A DNA stretch of 14,150 nt, from positions 1-14,150 of the forward strand of contig PFXE01000017.1 in the NCBI GenBank assembly GCA_002791475.1, written 5' to 3'. This DNA comes from Candidatus Zambryskibacteria bacterium CG_4_9_14_3_um_filter_40_16. GTDB lineage: Bacteria > Patescibacteriota > Minisyncoccia > Phycocordibacterales > Zambryskibacteraceae. Each line of letters begins with the position of its first letter. Positions within the stretch are counted from its first letter, which is position 1. A program made the position numbers and the translations under genes. The notes below the pieces were generated by a model, which did not search any database, had not been told where the DNA came from, and saw nothing but the letters and a program-made list of their open reading frames with translations. Shown here one piece after another: positions 6,122-12,877 of the stretch.

Positions 6122-8191
6122 ATGAAAAACGAGCAAAAATTTAAAATTGAGAGCGAGTTTGCTCCTGCGGGCGACCAACCCAGCGCCATTAAAAGTTTGA
6201 TTGGGGGGTTGAAAAATGGACTACGATACCAAACGCTTCTAGGGGTAACCGGATCGGGGAAAACGTTTACGGTGGCCAATATCATTGAAGCTGTACAAAA
6301 ACCGACACTTGTTATCGCCCACAACAAAACTCTAGCCGCTCAACTTGCTCAAGAATACAAAGAATTTTTTCCAAATAATGCCGTGCATTATTTTGTCTCT
6401 TACTACGACTATTATCAGCCGGAGGCATATATGCCCGTGACTGATACCTATATTGAAAAGGAAGCTCAAATAAATGAAGAAATAGAACGGCTTCGTCACG
6501 CGTCAACACAGGCGCTTCTAACTCGTAAAGACGTTATCGTGGTTGCGTCCGTGTCTTGCATATACGGACTTGGTAGTCCCATAGAGTACGAAAAAGTAAA
6601 TCTAAAAATAGCCGTTGGGGACAAATTTTCTCGTTTCGAATTTGTTAGAAAACTTGTAAATATTCATTTTGAAAGAACGAATGCCGACCTTAGTCCTGGG
6701 AAGTTCAGGGTGGTTGGTACTGTTATGGAAATTATGCCGGTTTCAGAAAAGGTTGTTTATCGTCTGGAAATCACTGATGAAAAAATATCAAAAATCCAAA
6801 AAATTGACGCGGTTTCAAGAACAATACTAAAAGAGGTCAATATTTTCTTTTTATTCCCCGCAAAACATTTCATTACCGCCCCAGAAGAACTTGAAAGGGC
6901 GATAAAAGATATAAAAAAAGAATTGGATACACAGCTAAAGATTTTTGATAAAGAAGGAAAAATTCTTGAAGCAGAAAGGTTAAAGAGGCGCACGAGTTAT
7001 GATTTGGCTCTTATCCGTGAAATCGGATATTGTTCCGGAATAGAAAATTATTCACGACACTTTTCCGGTAAAAAAGTAGGAGAACCTCCAGACACCCTGC
7101 TTTCATATTTTCCACACAAAAAGGACGGTTCAGCCGATTTTCTGACAATTATAGATGAATCTCACGTTACAGTACCTCAAATAGGGGGTATGTATAACGG
7201 CGACCAAGCCCGTAAGCGCACTCTTGTGGAGCACGGCTTTAGATTGCCATCCGCAAAGGATAACCGTCCATTGAGATTTGCAGAGTTTGAGGAAAGGGTT
7301 GGGCAAATATTGTTTACTTCGGCAACTCCTGGAAAGTATGAAAATGAAAAAAGCGAAAAAACCACAGAACAAGTAATACGACCTACTGGGCTGATTGATC
7401 CAGAAATTTCCATTAGGCCGATTCAAGCGAGTGGGAAAGGGCCAAATTTCAACTTGGAAGTTAAGCTTCCAAGTCGTTATGGCGGGCAAATTCAGGACTT
7501 TATAGCAGAGGCGGAAAAAACAATAAAAAAGGGTGGTCGTGCTATTGCTACAACGCTTACCAAAAAAATGGCTGAAGACCTCTCGGAATTTTTGAAAGAA
7601 AAAAAGATAAAAGCCCGATATCTTCACAGTGATATAAAGACGATTGAAAGAATAGAAATACTAACTTCGTTTAGAAAAGGAGAATTTGATTGTTTGGTCG
7701 GAGTAAATCTTCTAAGAGAAGGTTTGGACTTGCCGGAGGTAACCTTTATAGGGATTTTAGACGCGGACAAAGAGGGATTTTTGCGTTCCGAAACATCACT
7801 CATACAGATTATAGGAAGAGCGGCCAGAAATGTTGACGGCCATGTAACGCTCTATGCCGATAACATAACGGGGTCAATTGGTAGAGCGGTAGAAGAGACA
7901 AACAGGCGCCGTTCTCTGCAGATTGCTTATAACAAAAAACACGGCATTACCCCAAGAACAATAATAAAAAAGATAAGAGACATTACTGAAGAAATGAACA
8001 CAGAACACAAAAAAGCCGTGCAGTCGGAGCTTTCTCTTGAAGAGGCAATATTCAAAAAGAATCCTCGCAAGCTTATTCGGCAGAAAGAGTTACAAATGAA
8101 CGCTTCTGTAAAAATACTTGATTTTGAAACCGCAGCGATTTTAAGAGACGAACTGTTGATTTTGAAAGAAAGGCTTAAGGGTGGGGAATAA
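6122..8191 (+). CDS. uvrB: UvrABC system protein B (excision repair helicase), with palindrome-coded insertion
   Basis: UvrB is loaded at DNA damage by UvrA, verifies the lesion and recruits UvrC. The 689 residues show Walker A GVTGSGKT (41-48), the beta-hairpin region YYDYYQPEAYMP (94-105), Walker B IIDESH (343-348), LFTSATPG (397-404), TTLTKKMAEDL (477-487), the C-terminal helicase motifs LREGLDLPEV (531-540) and QIIGRAARN (562-570), and the C-terminal UVR helix pair that binds UvrC (about 641-685, FETAAILRDE). Between IRPIQ (431-435) and GQIQDF (455-460) there are about 19 residues that UvrB normally lacks; residues 444-451 (NLEVKLPS) are encoded by the dispersed palindrome. It starts 9 bases after tgt with no Shine-Dalgarno sequence. 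The insertion lies in a linker between motifs, so activity is probably kept. Confidence 0.97.
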   Translation: MKNEQKFKIESEFAPAGDQPSAIKSLIGGLKNGLRYQTLLGVTGSGKTFTVANIIEAVQKPTLVIAHNKTLAAQLAQEYKEFFPNNAVHYFVSYYDYYQPEAYMPVTDTYIEKEAQINEEIERLRHASTQALLTRKDVIVVASVSCIYGLGSPIEYEKVNLKIAVGDKFSRFEFVRKLVNIHFERTNADLSPGKFRVVGTVMEIMPVSEKVVYRLEITDEKISKIQKIDAVSRTILKEVNIFFLFPAKHFITAPEELERAIKDIKKELDTQLKIFDKEGKILEAERLKRRTSYDLALIREIGYCSGIENYSRHFSGKKVGEPPDTLLSYFPHKKDGSADFLTIIDESHVTVPQIGGMYNGDQARKRTLVEHGFRLPSAKDNRPLRFAEFEERVGQILFTSATPGKYENEKSEKTTEQVIRPTGLIDPEISIRPIQASGKGPNFNLEVKLPSRYGGQIQDFIAEAEKTIKKGGRAIATTLTKKMAEDLSEFLKEKKIKARYLHSDIKTIERIEILTSFRKGEFDCLVGVNLLREGLDLPEVTFIGILDADKEGFLRSETSLIQIIGRAARNVDGHVTLYADNITGSIGRAVEETNRRRSLQIAYNKKHGITPRTIIKKIRDITEEMNTEHKKAVQSELSLEEAIFKKNPRKLIRQKELQMNASVKILDFETAAILRDELLILKERLKGGE
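7452..7474 (+). repeat. Dispersed 23-base palindromic element, copy 2, inside uvrB
   Basis: ACTTGGAAG (7452-7460) and CTTCCAAGT (7466-7474) flank TTAAG. The 23 bases are the exact reverse complement of the copy at 3213. Here the element is read in frame within uvrB as residues 444-451, in a stretch absent from typical UvrB. The frame used gives no stop codon and a mixed-charge, soluble peptide. Confidence 0.9.
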
Positions 8192-8235
8192 AAATTTTAA
8201 TTATATAAGTTGCTATTTCTTTTTTATTAGAAGCT

Positions 8236-8286
8236 TGGTATATTGTTCTGACTACCCCTATAGACAAATCGGGGGCTATTGTTTTT
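8236..8286 (+). promoter_or_regulatory. uvrA extended -10 promoter and attenuator-like leader hairpin
   Basis: TGGTATATT (8236-8244) is an extended -10 box giving a start near 8251. The predicted leader then forms a short hairpin: TACCCC (8253-8258) pairs with GGGG and TA (8272-8278, one bulged C), followed by TTGTTTTT directly before the ATG at 8287. Stem plus T-run looks like a weak terminator placed at the start codon, so uvrA may have its own regulated promoter besides read-through from uvrB. Confidence 0.35.
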
Positions 8287-10932
8287 ATGGAAAAAAAGAC
8301 AAAAGAAAAAAATAAAGAAACAAATGAGGATAAACTGATTGTTCGCGGTGCTCGTACTCACAACTTGAAAGATATTACGGTTGAAATGCCGAGAAATAAA
8401 ATGGTCGTTTTCACCGGGCTCTCTGGTAGTGGCAAGTCATCTTTGGCTTTTGATACTATTTTTGCTGAAGGTCAAAGAAGATACGTAGAATCTTTGTCTT
8501 CTTATGCCCGTCAATTTTTGCGTCAAATGCAGAAGCCGGATGTTGATGAAATCATAGGTTTGTCACCGGCAATTTCCATTGACCAAAAATCTCGCTCCAA
8601 CAACCCTCGCTCAACCGTCGCGACAATAACCGAAATCTACGATTATCTTAGAGTATTGTATGCGCGAATCGGAAGACCCCACTGTTTTGTGTGCGGAAGG
8701 GAAATAAAAAAGTTGTCAAATGAAGAGATTAAAAATTTTGCTTTAGATCTTTTACACAAGGAACAAACAACCGCACCTGGCGAAAAATCAAAAAAAATTT
8801 CACTACCAAAATATCTTGAAATATTTTCTCCGGTAGTCAGAGGTAGAAAAGGGGAATATTACCAGCTCTTATACGACCTTTTGGGAAAGGGATATACGGA
8901 AGTGATAATCGATGGCGCAAGAAAAAAACTTCGAGAACAAATAGTTCTTTCAAAGACCAAACGCCATGACATAGATGTTTTGGTTGATTCAATAAATATT
9001 GAAGAATTTAAGAAAAACTCAAAAGATGCGGAAGAAAGACTTTCCGAATCACTTGAAATGGCTCTGAATGAATCCGAGGGCTTGGTGAAAATTAGGTTTA
9101 CTGATATAAAAAATCTGCACAACAAAAAAGAAGACGACAAAAATGAAGAGCATCTTCTTTCATCAAAGTTTTCTTGCCCCATTGACGGTTTCTCTTTTCC
9201 CGAGATAGAACCGCGTCTTTTTTCTTTCAACTCTCCTTATGGCGCTTGCCCAGAATGTAATGGTTTGGGAACTAAACATTTTTTTGGCACGGAGCCGTGC
9301 CCTGTATGCAATGGCGCGAGACTCCGACCGGAGGCCTTGCATGTGCTTATTGGCGGAAAAAACATAGTTGAGCTTGTTGCCCTATCTATCAATGATTGTG
9401 ATAAATTTTTTAATAAAGTAAAAATCACAGCCAGAGAGCGCAGTATTGCCAAAGTGGTTTTGAAAGAAATAGAATCTCGCTTGAGATTTATGATTGATGT
9501 TGGCATTGAATATTTGTCTTTGGATAGGCGAGCCAACACGCTCTCGGGTGGGGAGGCACAACGAATTCGCCTCGCTTCCCAGCTTGGTTCCGGTCTTGTC
9601 GGCGCGCTCTATGTTCTTGATGAGCCAACCATAGGGTTGCATTCTCGTGACAACAACAGATTGATAAAAACTCTTTTGGGTTTAAGGGATTTAGGAAATA
9701 CAATCATTGTGGTAGAGCACGATGAAGATACGATTTTTTCTTCGGATTATATCGTTGACATAGGACCGAAAGCGGGGATTCATGGCGGGAAAATCGTTGT
9801 GGCGGATTATTTAGACAAACTCCTCCTATCAAAAAACAACAATTCTGGTTCACGGACGATATCCTATCTCCGCAATGAGTTAGCCATAGAAATACCAAAA
9901 AATAGACGAACATCCGAAAAAGGCAAGCTGTCCATCAGGGGTGGAAAAATATTTAATATAAAAAACCTTAGCGTTGATGTCCCCTTGGGCAAATTGGTAG
10001 CGGTCACGGGGGTATCGGGTTCCGGAAAGTCATCTTTTATTTATGAAATTGTTCACAAAAATCTACAAGCCAGATTTGATAGAAGATATAGAAGCGCGGA
10101 AGTATACAATTGTACCAGTTTTAGCGGTACGGAATATATCGGGCGCTCAATTTTGATTGACCAATCGCCGATAGGCAGAACGCCACGCTCAAATCCCGCC
10201 ACATATACGGGAGCTTGGACTTTTGTTCGAGAACTATTTTCCGAAAGTGTGGAAGCTAAAGCTCGTGGATGGAAAGCAAACAGATTCTCTTTTAATGTTA
10301 AAGGGGGGCGGTGTGAGACCTGCCAGGGGAATGGTGAAATTGCGGTTGAAATGCATTTTCTTCCGACCGTTCATGTTCCCTGTGATGTGTGTAATGGTAA
10401 AAGATTTATGAAGGAGACGCTTGAAGTTAAATACAAAAACAAAAATATTCACGACATATTGAAGATGACAGTAGAAGAAGCGCTTATGTTTTTTGAAGAT
10501 ATTCCTGCTATTTATGACCGTCTTAAAACAATGGATGAGGTCGGTCTTTCATATCTGGAATTAGGGCAATCTGCCACCACACTGTCTGGCGGTGAAGCTC
10601 AAAGAGTGAAAGTGTCATCAGAGCTTTATAGACCACATATGCAAAAAACAATTTACCTTCTGGATGAGCCGACTATTGGTTTACATTATGATGATGTAAA
10701 AAAACTGATAGAAATTCTTCAAAAGTTGGTTGAAAAGGGAAATACTGTTGTTGTCATTGAACACAATATGGATTTTATAAAATCATGCGACTATGTTATA
10801 GACTTTGGTCCGGAAGGCGGGGATGGTGGGGGAGAGATTGTTGCAAAAGGGACGCCCGAAGAGATTGTAAGATTTGCAAAATCTTACACAGGTCAATATT
10901 TAAATAAAGCACTTAAGGCGGTAAAAAGATAA
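8287..10932 (+). CDS. uvrA: UvrABC system protein A (damage-recognition ATPase)
   Basis: UvrA dimers scan DNA for bulky lesions and load UvrB. The 881 residues carry two ABC ATPase modules. Module I has Walker A GLSGSGKSS (44-52), a zinc module with C321, C324, C338 and C341, signature LSGGEAQR (419-426), Walker B LYVLDEP (441-447) and switch H478. Module II has Walker A GVSGSGKSS (575-583), the second zinc module with C676, C679, C699 and C702, signature LSGGEAQR (766-773), Walker B YLLDEP (790-795) and H826. The CFVCGREI segment (133-140) is the usual N-terminal Cys pair. It is some 60 residues shorter than the common length of about 940, with shortened loops, but no core motif is missing. 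ATG 8287 follows a T-run; no Shine-Dalgarno sequence. It lies 95 bases after uvrB. Confidence 0.97.
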   Translation: MEKKTKEKNKETNEDKLIVRGARTHNLKDITVEMPRNKMVVFTGLSGSGKSSLAFDTIFAEGQRRYVESLSSYARQFLRQMQKPDVDEIIGLSPAISIDQKSRSNNPRSTVATITEIYDYLRVLYARIGRPHCFVCGREIKKLSNEEIKNFALDLLHKEQTTAPGEKSKKISLPKYLEIFSPVVRGRKGEYYQLLYDLLGKGYTEVIIDGARKKLREQIVLSKTKRHDIDVLVDSINIEEFKKNSKDAEERLSESLEMALNESEGLVKIRFTDIKNLHNKKEDDKNEEHLLSSKFSCPIDGFSFPEIEPRLFSFNSPYGACPECNGLGTKHFFGTEPCPVCNGARLRPEALHVLIGGKNIVELVALSINDCDKFFNKVKITARERSIAKVVLKEIESRLRFMIDVGIEYLSLDRRANTLSGGEAQRIRLASQLGSGLVGALYVLDEPTIGLHSRDNNRLIKTLLGLRDLGNTIIVVEHDEDTIFSSDYIVDIGPKAGIHGGKIVVADYLDKLLLSKNNNSGSRTISYLRNELAIEIPKNRRTSEKGKLSIRGGKIFNIKNLSVDVPLGKLVAVTGVSGSGKSSFIYEIVHKNLQARFDRRYRSAEVYNCTSFSGTEYIGRSILIDQSPIGRTPRSNPATYTGAWTFVRELFSESVEAKARGWKANRFSFNVKGGRCETCQGNGEIAVEMHFLPTVHVPCDVCNGKRFMKETLEVKYKNKNIHDILKMTVEEALMFFEDIPAIYDRLKTMDEVGLSYLELGQSATTLSGGEAQRVKVSSELYRPHMQKTIYLLDEPTIGLHYDDVKKLIEILQKLVEKGNTVVVIEHNMDFIKSCDYVIDFGPEGGDGGGEIVAKGTPEEIVRFAKSYTGQYLNKALKAVKR

Positions 10933-11052
10933 AATACCAAGTTTCAAAACACGAAAATATTTAACCATATTCATAGCTGGCTATGGTATTGCGCGGAAAG
11001 TAGTACTTGGAAGTTAGGCTTCCAAGCCGGCTGTTATGCTGGTTTTTTTGGA
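10933..11052. other. Intergenic stretch after uvrA with a small hairpin
   Basis: ACCATA (10964-10969) can pair with TATGGT (10982-10987), and inside it CATAGC and GCTATG (10972-10985) form a competing short palindrome. No T-run follows, so it is not a convincing terminator; uvrA transcripts may instead stop at 11053-11085. The stretch also contains palindrome copy 3, listed separately. No open frame looks real here. Confidence 0.4.
11005..11027 (+). repeat. Dispersed 23-base palindromic element, copy 3 (two changes)
   Basis: ACTTGGAAG (11005-11013), spacer TTAGG, then CTTCCAAGC (11019-11027). It has the orientation of the uvrB copy and differs from it at one spacer base (A to G) and the last base (T to C), leaving an 8-bp perfect stem. 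It sits in the uvrA-uvrC intergenic region, 25 bases before the terminator hairpin. Confidence 0.85.
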
Positions 11053-11085
11053 AAAGCCCCCGTCGCGGTCGCGATCGGGGGCTTT
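11053..11085. terminator. Bidirectional GC-rich terminator
   Basis: AAAGCCCCCG (11053-11062) pairs with CGGGGGCTTT (11076-11085), extended inside by TCGC/GCGA around a GGTC loop with one bulged T. On the minus strand it is followed by T-rich sequence and lies 25 bases after the stop of the small gene at 11111. On the plus strand the tail is CTTTGTTG and could end uvrA transcripts. Confidence 0.75.
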
Positions 11086-11110
11086 GTTGTGCTGGTTTGA
11101 GGTGGAATCT

Positions 11111-11347
11111 TCAGCATTTTTGCGTGAAGTAACCACACACCACACACCATCCGGGGCTCACACTCAAGGCTTCGGGGGTGTGTCTTCCACTCCTCTCGCA
11201 CTCACTGCGGAGATTCTCCAACCTAAGGATCTCTCCATTAGAAAGCGTATCGGGGTAAATCCTGTGCCCTCTGAAAATGATTGAGTGCACCTCCTCGAAA
11301 ATTTGTTGCTCCCTTTCTGTTTTTTCTATACCACCGAAATGTTTCAT
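11111..11347 (-). CDS. Small hypothetical protein, GC-rich solitary gene
   Basis: I do not recognise this 78-residue protein. The start is chosen at ATG 11347 because a perfect AAAGGAGG (11360-11353) sits 5 bases upstream; the open frame continues 11 codons further to a TTG, but the Shine-Dalgarno sequence would then lie inside the gene. The protein is charged and helical at first (EKTEREQQIFEEVHSIIF, residues 8-25), then turn-rich, and ends with WCVVCGYFTQKC (67-78), a CxxC pair plus a final Cys that could bind metal. Over 11161-11220, 35 of 60 bases are G or C, far above the uvr genes. Own promoter, strong ribosome site and terminator match the gene at 2545, and support a real gene despite its size. 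Confidence 0.65.
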   Translation of the reverse strand: MKHFGGIEKTEREQQIFEEVHSIIFRGHRIYPDTLSNGEILRLENLRSECERSGRHTPEALSVSPGWCVVCGYFTQKC

Positions 11348-11365
11348 TCGCCCCTCCTTTGATGG

Positions 11366-11394
11366 TTGCGTACAGTCCAAGAGTAAAGTATCTT
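11366..11394 (+). promoter_or_regulatory. Candidate uvrC promoter
   Basis: TTGCGT (11366-11371) and TATCTT (11389-11394) are 17 bases apart. The -10 ends 7 bases before the GTG at 11402, so transcription would begin at the start codon. It overlaps the divergent promoter of the small minus-strand gene. Confidence 0.4.
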
Positions 11395-11413
11395 TTTACG
11401 AGTGATAAGTCAA
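11387..11413 (-). promoter_or_regulatory. Candidate promoter of the small minus-strand gene
   Basis: On the minus strand TTGACT (11413-11408) matches five of six -35 bases, with GATACT (11392-11387) 15 bases on, or TACTTT (11390-11385) 17 bases on. It overlaps the first codons of uvrC, so the two promoters would interfere. Confidence 0.45.
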
Positions 11414-12700
11414 GATTTTAAAAAATTTAAATTACCGGATTCTCCCGGGGTTTATTTTTTCAAGAAGAATAAACGCATTATATATATTGGCAAAGCCACC
11501 TCCCTTAAAGACAGGGTGAAAAGCTATTTTTCAAAAGACCTTGTCCGCTCACGCGGACCCCTTTTGGTTAAAATGATTGAAGAGGCCGATAAATTGGACT
11601 ATGAAAAGACAGACTCTGTTCTGGAAGCTTTAATACTTGAAGCGCGTTATATAAAAAAACATCAGCCCTATTACAACTCCAGGGAAAAAGATGACAAAAG
11701 CTACAACTTTGTTGTTGTTACGGATGAGAAATATCCGCGAGTGTTGGTAATGAGGGGGAGGGAATTGGAAAAAGCAATTCTCGAAATTCACCATTCACCA
11801 TTCATTATCCGCTCTACTTTCGGCCCGTTTCCCAACGGAGGACAATTGAAAGAGGCGCTTAGAATAATTCGTAAAATTTTTCCTTTCCGCGACAAATGTA
11901 CACCCTTTGACCCGTGCTTTAAATCCAAAAATCGCACGACCAAAGCCCTTCCAAAACCTTGTTTTAATCGCCAAATCAGGCTTTGTCCCGGAGTCTGTAC
12001 CGGTGAGATTTCGGAAAAAGAATACAAAAAAACAATAAACAATATAAATCTATTTTTTCAAGGAAAGAAAAAACAAATAATAAAAAATTTAAAAAAAGAA
12101 ATGGCTGGTGCCGCGAAGGTATATGAGTTTGAGGTTGCATCCATGTTGAAATCTCAAATTTTTGCTCTAGAACACATAAGGGATGTGTCTTTGATTAAAA
12201 GCGAAGTGTTAAGGGCTGGAAATTTAAATGGAGGTTCTGGTTTTCGCATAGAAGCGTATGACATAGCCCATATCTCTGGTAGCAATACCGTGGGCGCCAT
12301 GGCGGTAGTTGAAAACGGAGAGATTGCGAAGGGGGAATACCGTAAATTCAAAATTTTATCTTCAACAAAAGGAGGAATAAACGACATTGCAAGTCTAAAG
12401 GAAGTGTTGGTAAGGAGGTTGGGACACTTGGAATGGAAGCTCCCAAACCTTATTGTGGTTGATGGAGCAATGGCTCAATATAATATTGCAAAAAATATTC
12501 TAAAAGAAAGGGGGTTTAATATAGAGCTGATTGCTGTTGTCAAAGACCAAAAACACAAACCAAGTGAAATCATGGGAAAAAAGGGCATCATAAAAAAGCA
12601 TGAAGTAGAGATATTGCTCGCGAATAGCGAAGCACACAGGTTTGCTTTAAATTTTCACAGAGCACTTAGACATAAAAAAATGTTTGGACGCAATTTGTGA
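11402..12700 (+). CDS. uvrC: UvrABC system protein C, short form lacking the C-terminal HhH domain
   Basis: UvrC makes both incisions around a lesion. The N-terminal GIY-YIG nuclease (about 10-92) has SPGVYFF (14-20), YIGKATSLKDR (28-38) with catalytic R38, and ALILEARYIKKHQPYYN (76-92). Four of the cysteines C166, C172, C187, C195 and C199 can hold the Fe-S cluster known in UvrC. A UVR motif (about 229-260) binds UvrB. The RNase H-like nuclease keeps all four catalytic positions: D287 (YDIAH), D328, D354 (VVDG) and H412 (EAHRF). The usual DGGKGQ is DGAMAQ here. At 432 residues, versus about 600, it stops right after HRALRHKK, so the tandem helix-hairpin-helix domain is absent. No continuation is visible downstream, so this is a short form rather than a frameshift. 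GTG 11402 is the only plausible start. Confidence 0.93.
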   Translation: MISQDFKKFKLPDSPGVYFFKKNKRIIYIGKATSLKDRVKSYFSKDLVRSRGPLLVKMIEEADKLDYEKTDSVLEALILEARYIKKHQPYYNSREKDDKSYNFVVVTDEKYPRVLVMRGRELEKAILEIHHSPFIIRSTFGPFPNGGQLKEALRIIRKIFPFRDKCTPFDPCFKSKNRTTKALPKPCFNRQIRLCPGVCTGEISEKEYKKTINNINLFFQGKKKQIIKNLKKEMAGAAKVYEFEVASMLKSQIFALEHIRDVSLIKSEVLRAGNLNGGSGFRIEAYDIAHISGSNTVGAMAVVENGEIAKGEYRKFKILSSTKGGINDIASLKEVLVRRLGHLEWKLPNLIVVDGAMAQYNIAKNILKERGFNIELIAVVKDQKHKPSEIMGKKGIIKKHEVEILLANSEAHRFALNFHRALRHKKMFGRNL

Positions 12701-12704
12701 TACT
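12696..12704 (+). promoter_or_regulatory. Extended -10 promoter before the structured RNA
   Basis: TGTGATACT overlaps the uvrC stop codon and has the extended -10 form (TG, one base, GATACT). No good -35 is seen. Transcription would start near 12711, at the base of the RNA's closing helix. It is nearly the same as TGTGATATT at 2461. Confidence 0.4.
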
Positions 12705-12712
12705 ATCGTTCT

Positions 12713-12854
12713 AGCGTGTTGGTCCTACCATACCAAGGTTTGAACGGGGTTCCAGACCTTGCATTACCGTAAGGGATGCGCAAGGAAGCAACTATGCCAA
12801 CACGCGAACCCCACCCCAAGTCGCGTAAGCAGAAGTACGCGACTTTCATTTTTT
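12713..12854 (+). ncRNA. Candidate structured RNA: stand-alone small RNA or ddl leader/riboswitch
   Basis: No known family was recognised. Pairings read by eye: a 9-bp closing helix P1 (GCGTGTTGG 12714-12722 with CCAACACGC 12797-12805); hairpin P2 (AAGGTTTG 12735-12742 with CAGACCTT 12753-12760, one G-U pair), which can extend inward by AAC/GTT; hairpin P3 (GCAT 12761-12764 with ATGC 12776-12779, then CC/GG capped by the GNRA loop GTAA at 12769-12772). GGGGTTC in the P2 loop (12746-12752) is fully complementary to GAACCCC (12806-12812), directly next to P1, allowing a 7-bp pseudoknot. A terminator follows at 12818. ACGCGA (12802-12807) repeats the terminator's 3' arm and could pair with TCGCGT (12821-12826) as an antiterminator. 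With ddl 24 bases beyond, a switch is possible; a TATAAA before ddl argues for an independent RNA. Confidence 0.6.
12818..12854 (+). terminator. Intrinsic terminator after the structured RNA
   Basis: AAGTCGCGTA (12818-12827) and TACGCGACTT (12836-12845) pair perfectly over 10 bp around an 8-base loop, followed by TCATTTTTT (12846-12854). It ends 23 bases before the ddl ATG. Confidence 0.85.
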
Positions 12855-12863
12855 CCAGTCTCT

Positions 12864-12869
12864 TATAAA
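12864..12869 (+). promoter_or_regulatory. Candidate -10 box of ddl
   Basis: TATAAA lies 8 bases before the ATG at 12878, immediately after the terminator T-run. The -35 position (GACTTT, 12841-12846) is poor. If used, the ddl message would be leaderless, as for several other genes here. Confidence 0.4.
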
Positions 12870-12877
12870 ATGAAGTT

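Noticed and set aside
11036..11284. 82-residue open frame on the + strand
   Set aside because: It runs through palindrome-adjacent sequence and the GC-rich terminator, has no ribosome site, and is antisense to the better supported small gene at 11111-11347.
12424..12447. Possible fourth, degenerate copy of the palindrome in uvrC (ACTTGGAATGGAAGCTCCCA)
   Set aside because: The arms do not pair properly and the encoded HLEWKLPNLIVVDG fits an ordinary UvrC alignment with no added residues.
12767..12792. Resemblance to SRP RNA (AAGGAAGCA near 12782-12790, like the GGAAGGAAGCAG motif of domain IV)
   Set aside because: In SRP RNA this motif lies at the tip of one long hairpin with CAGG opposite. 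Here it follows the GNRA hairpin, has no matching 5' strand, and the flanking helix closes only a few bases later.
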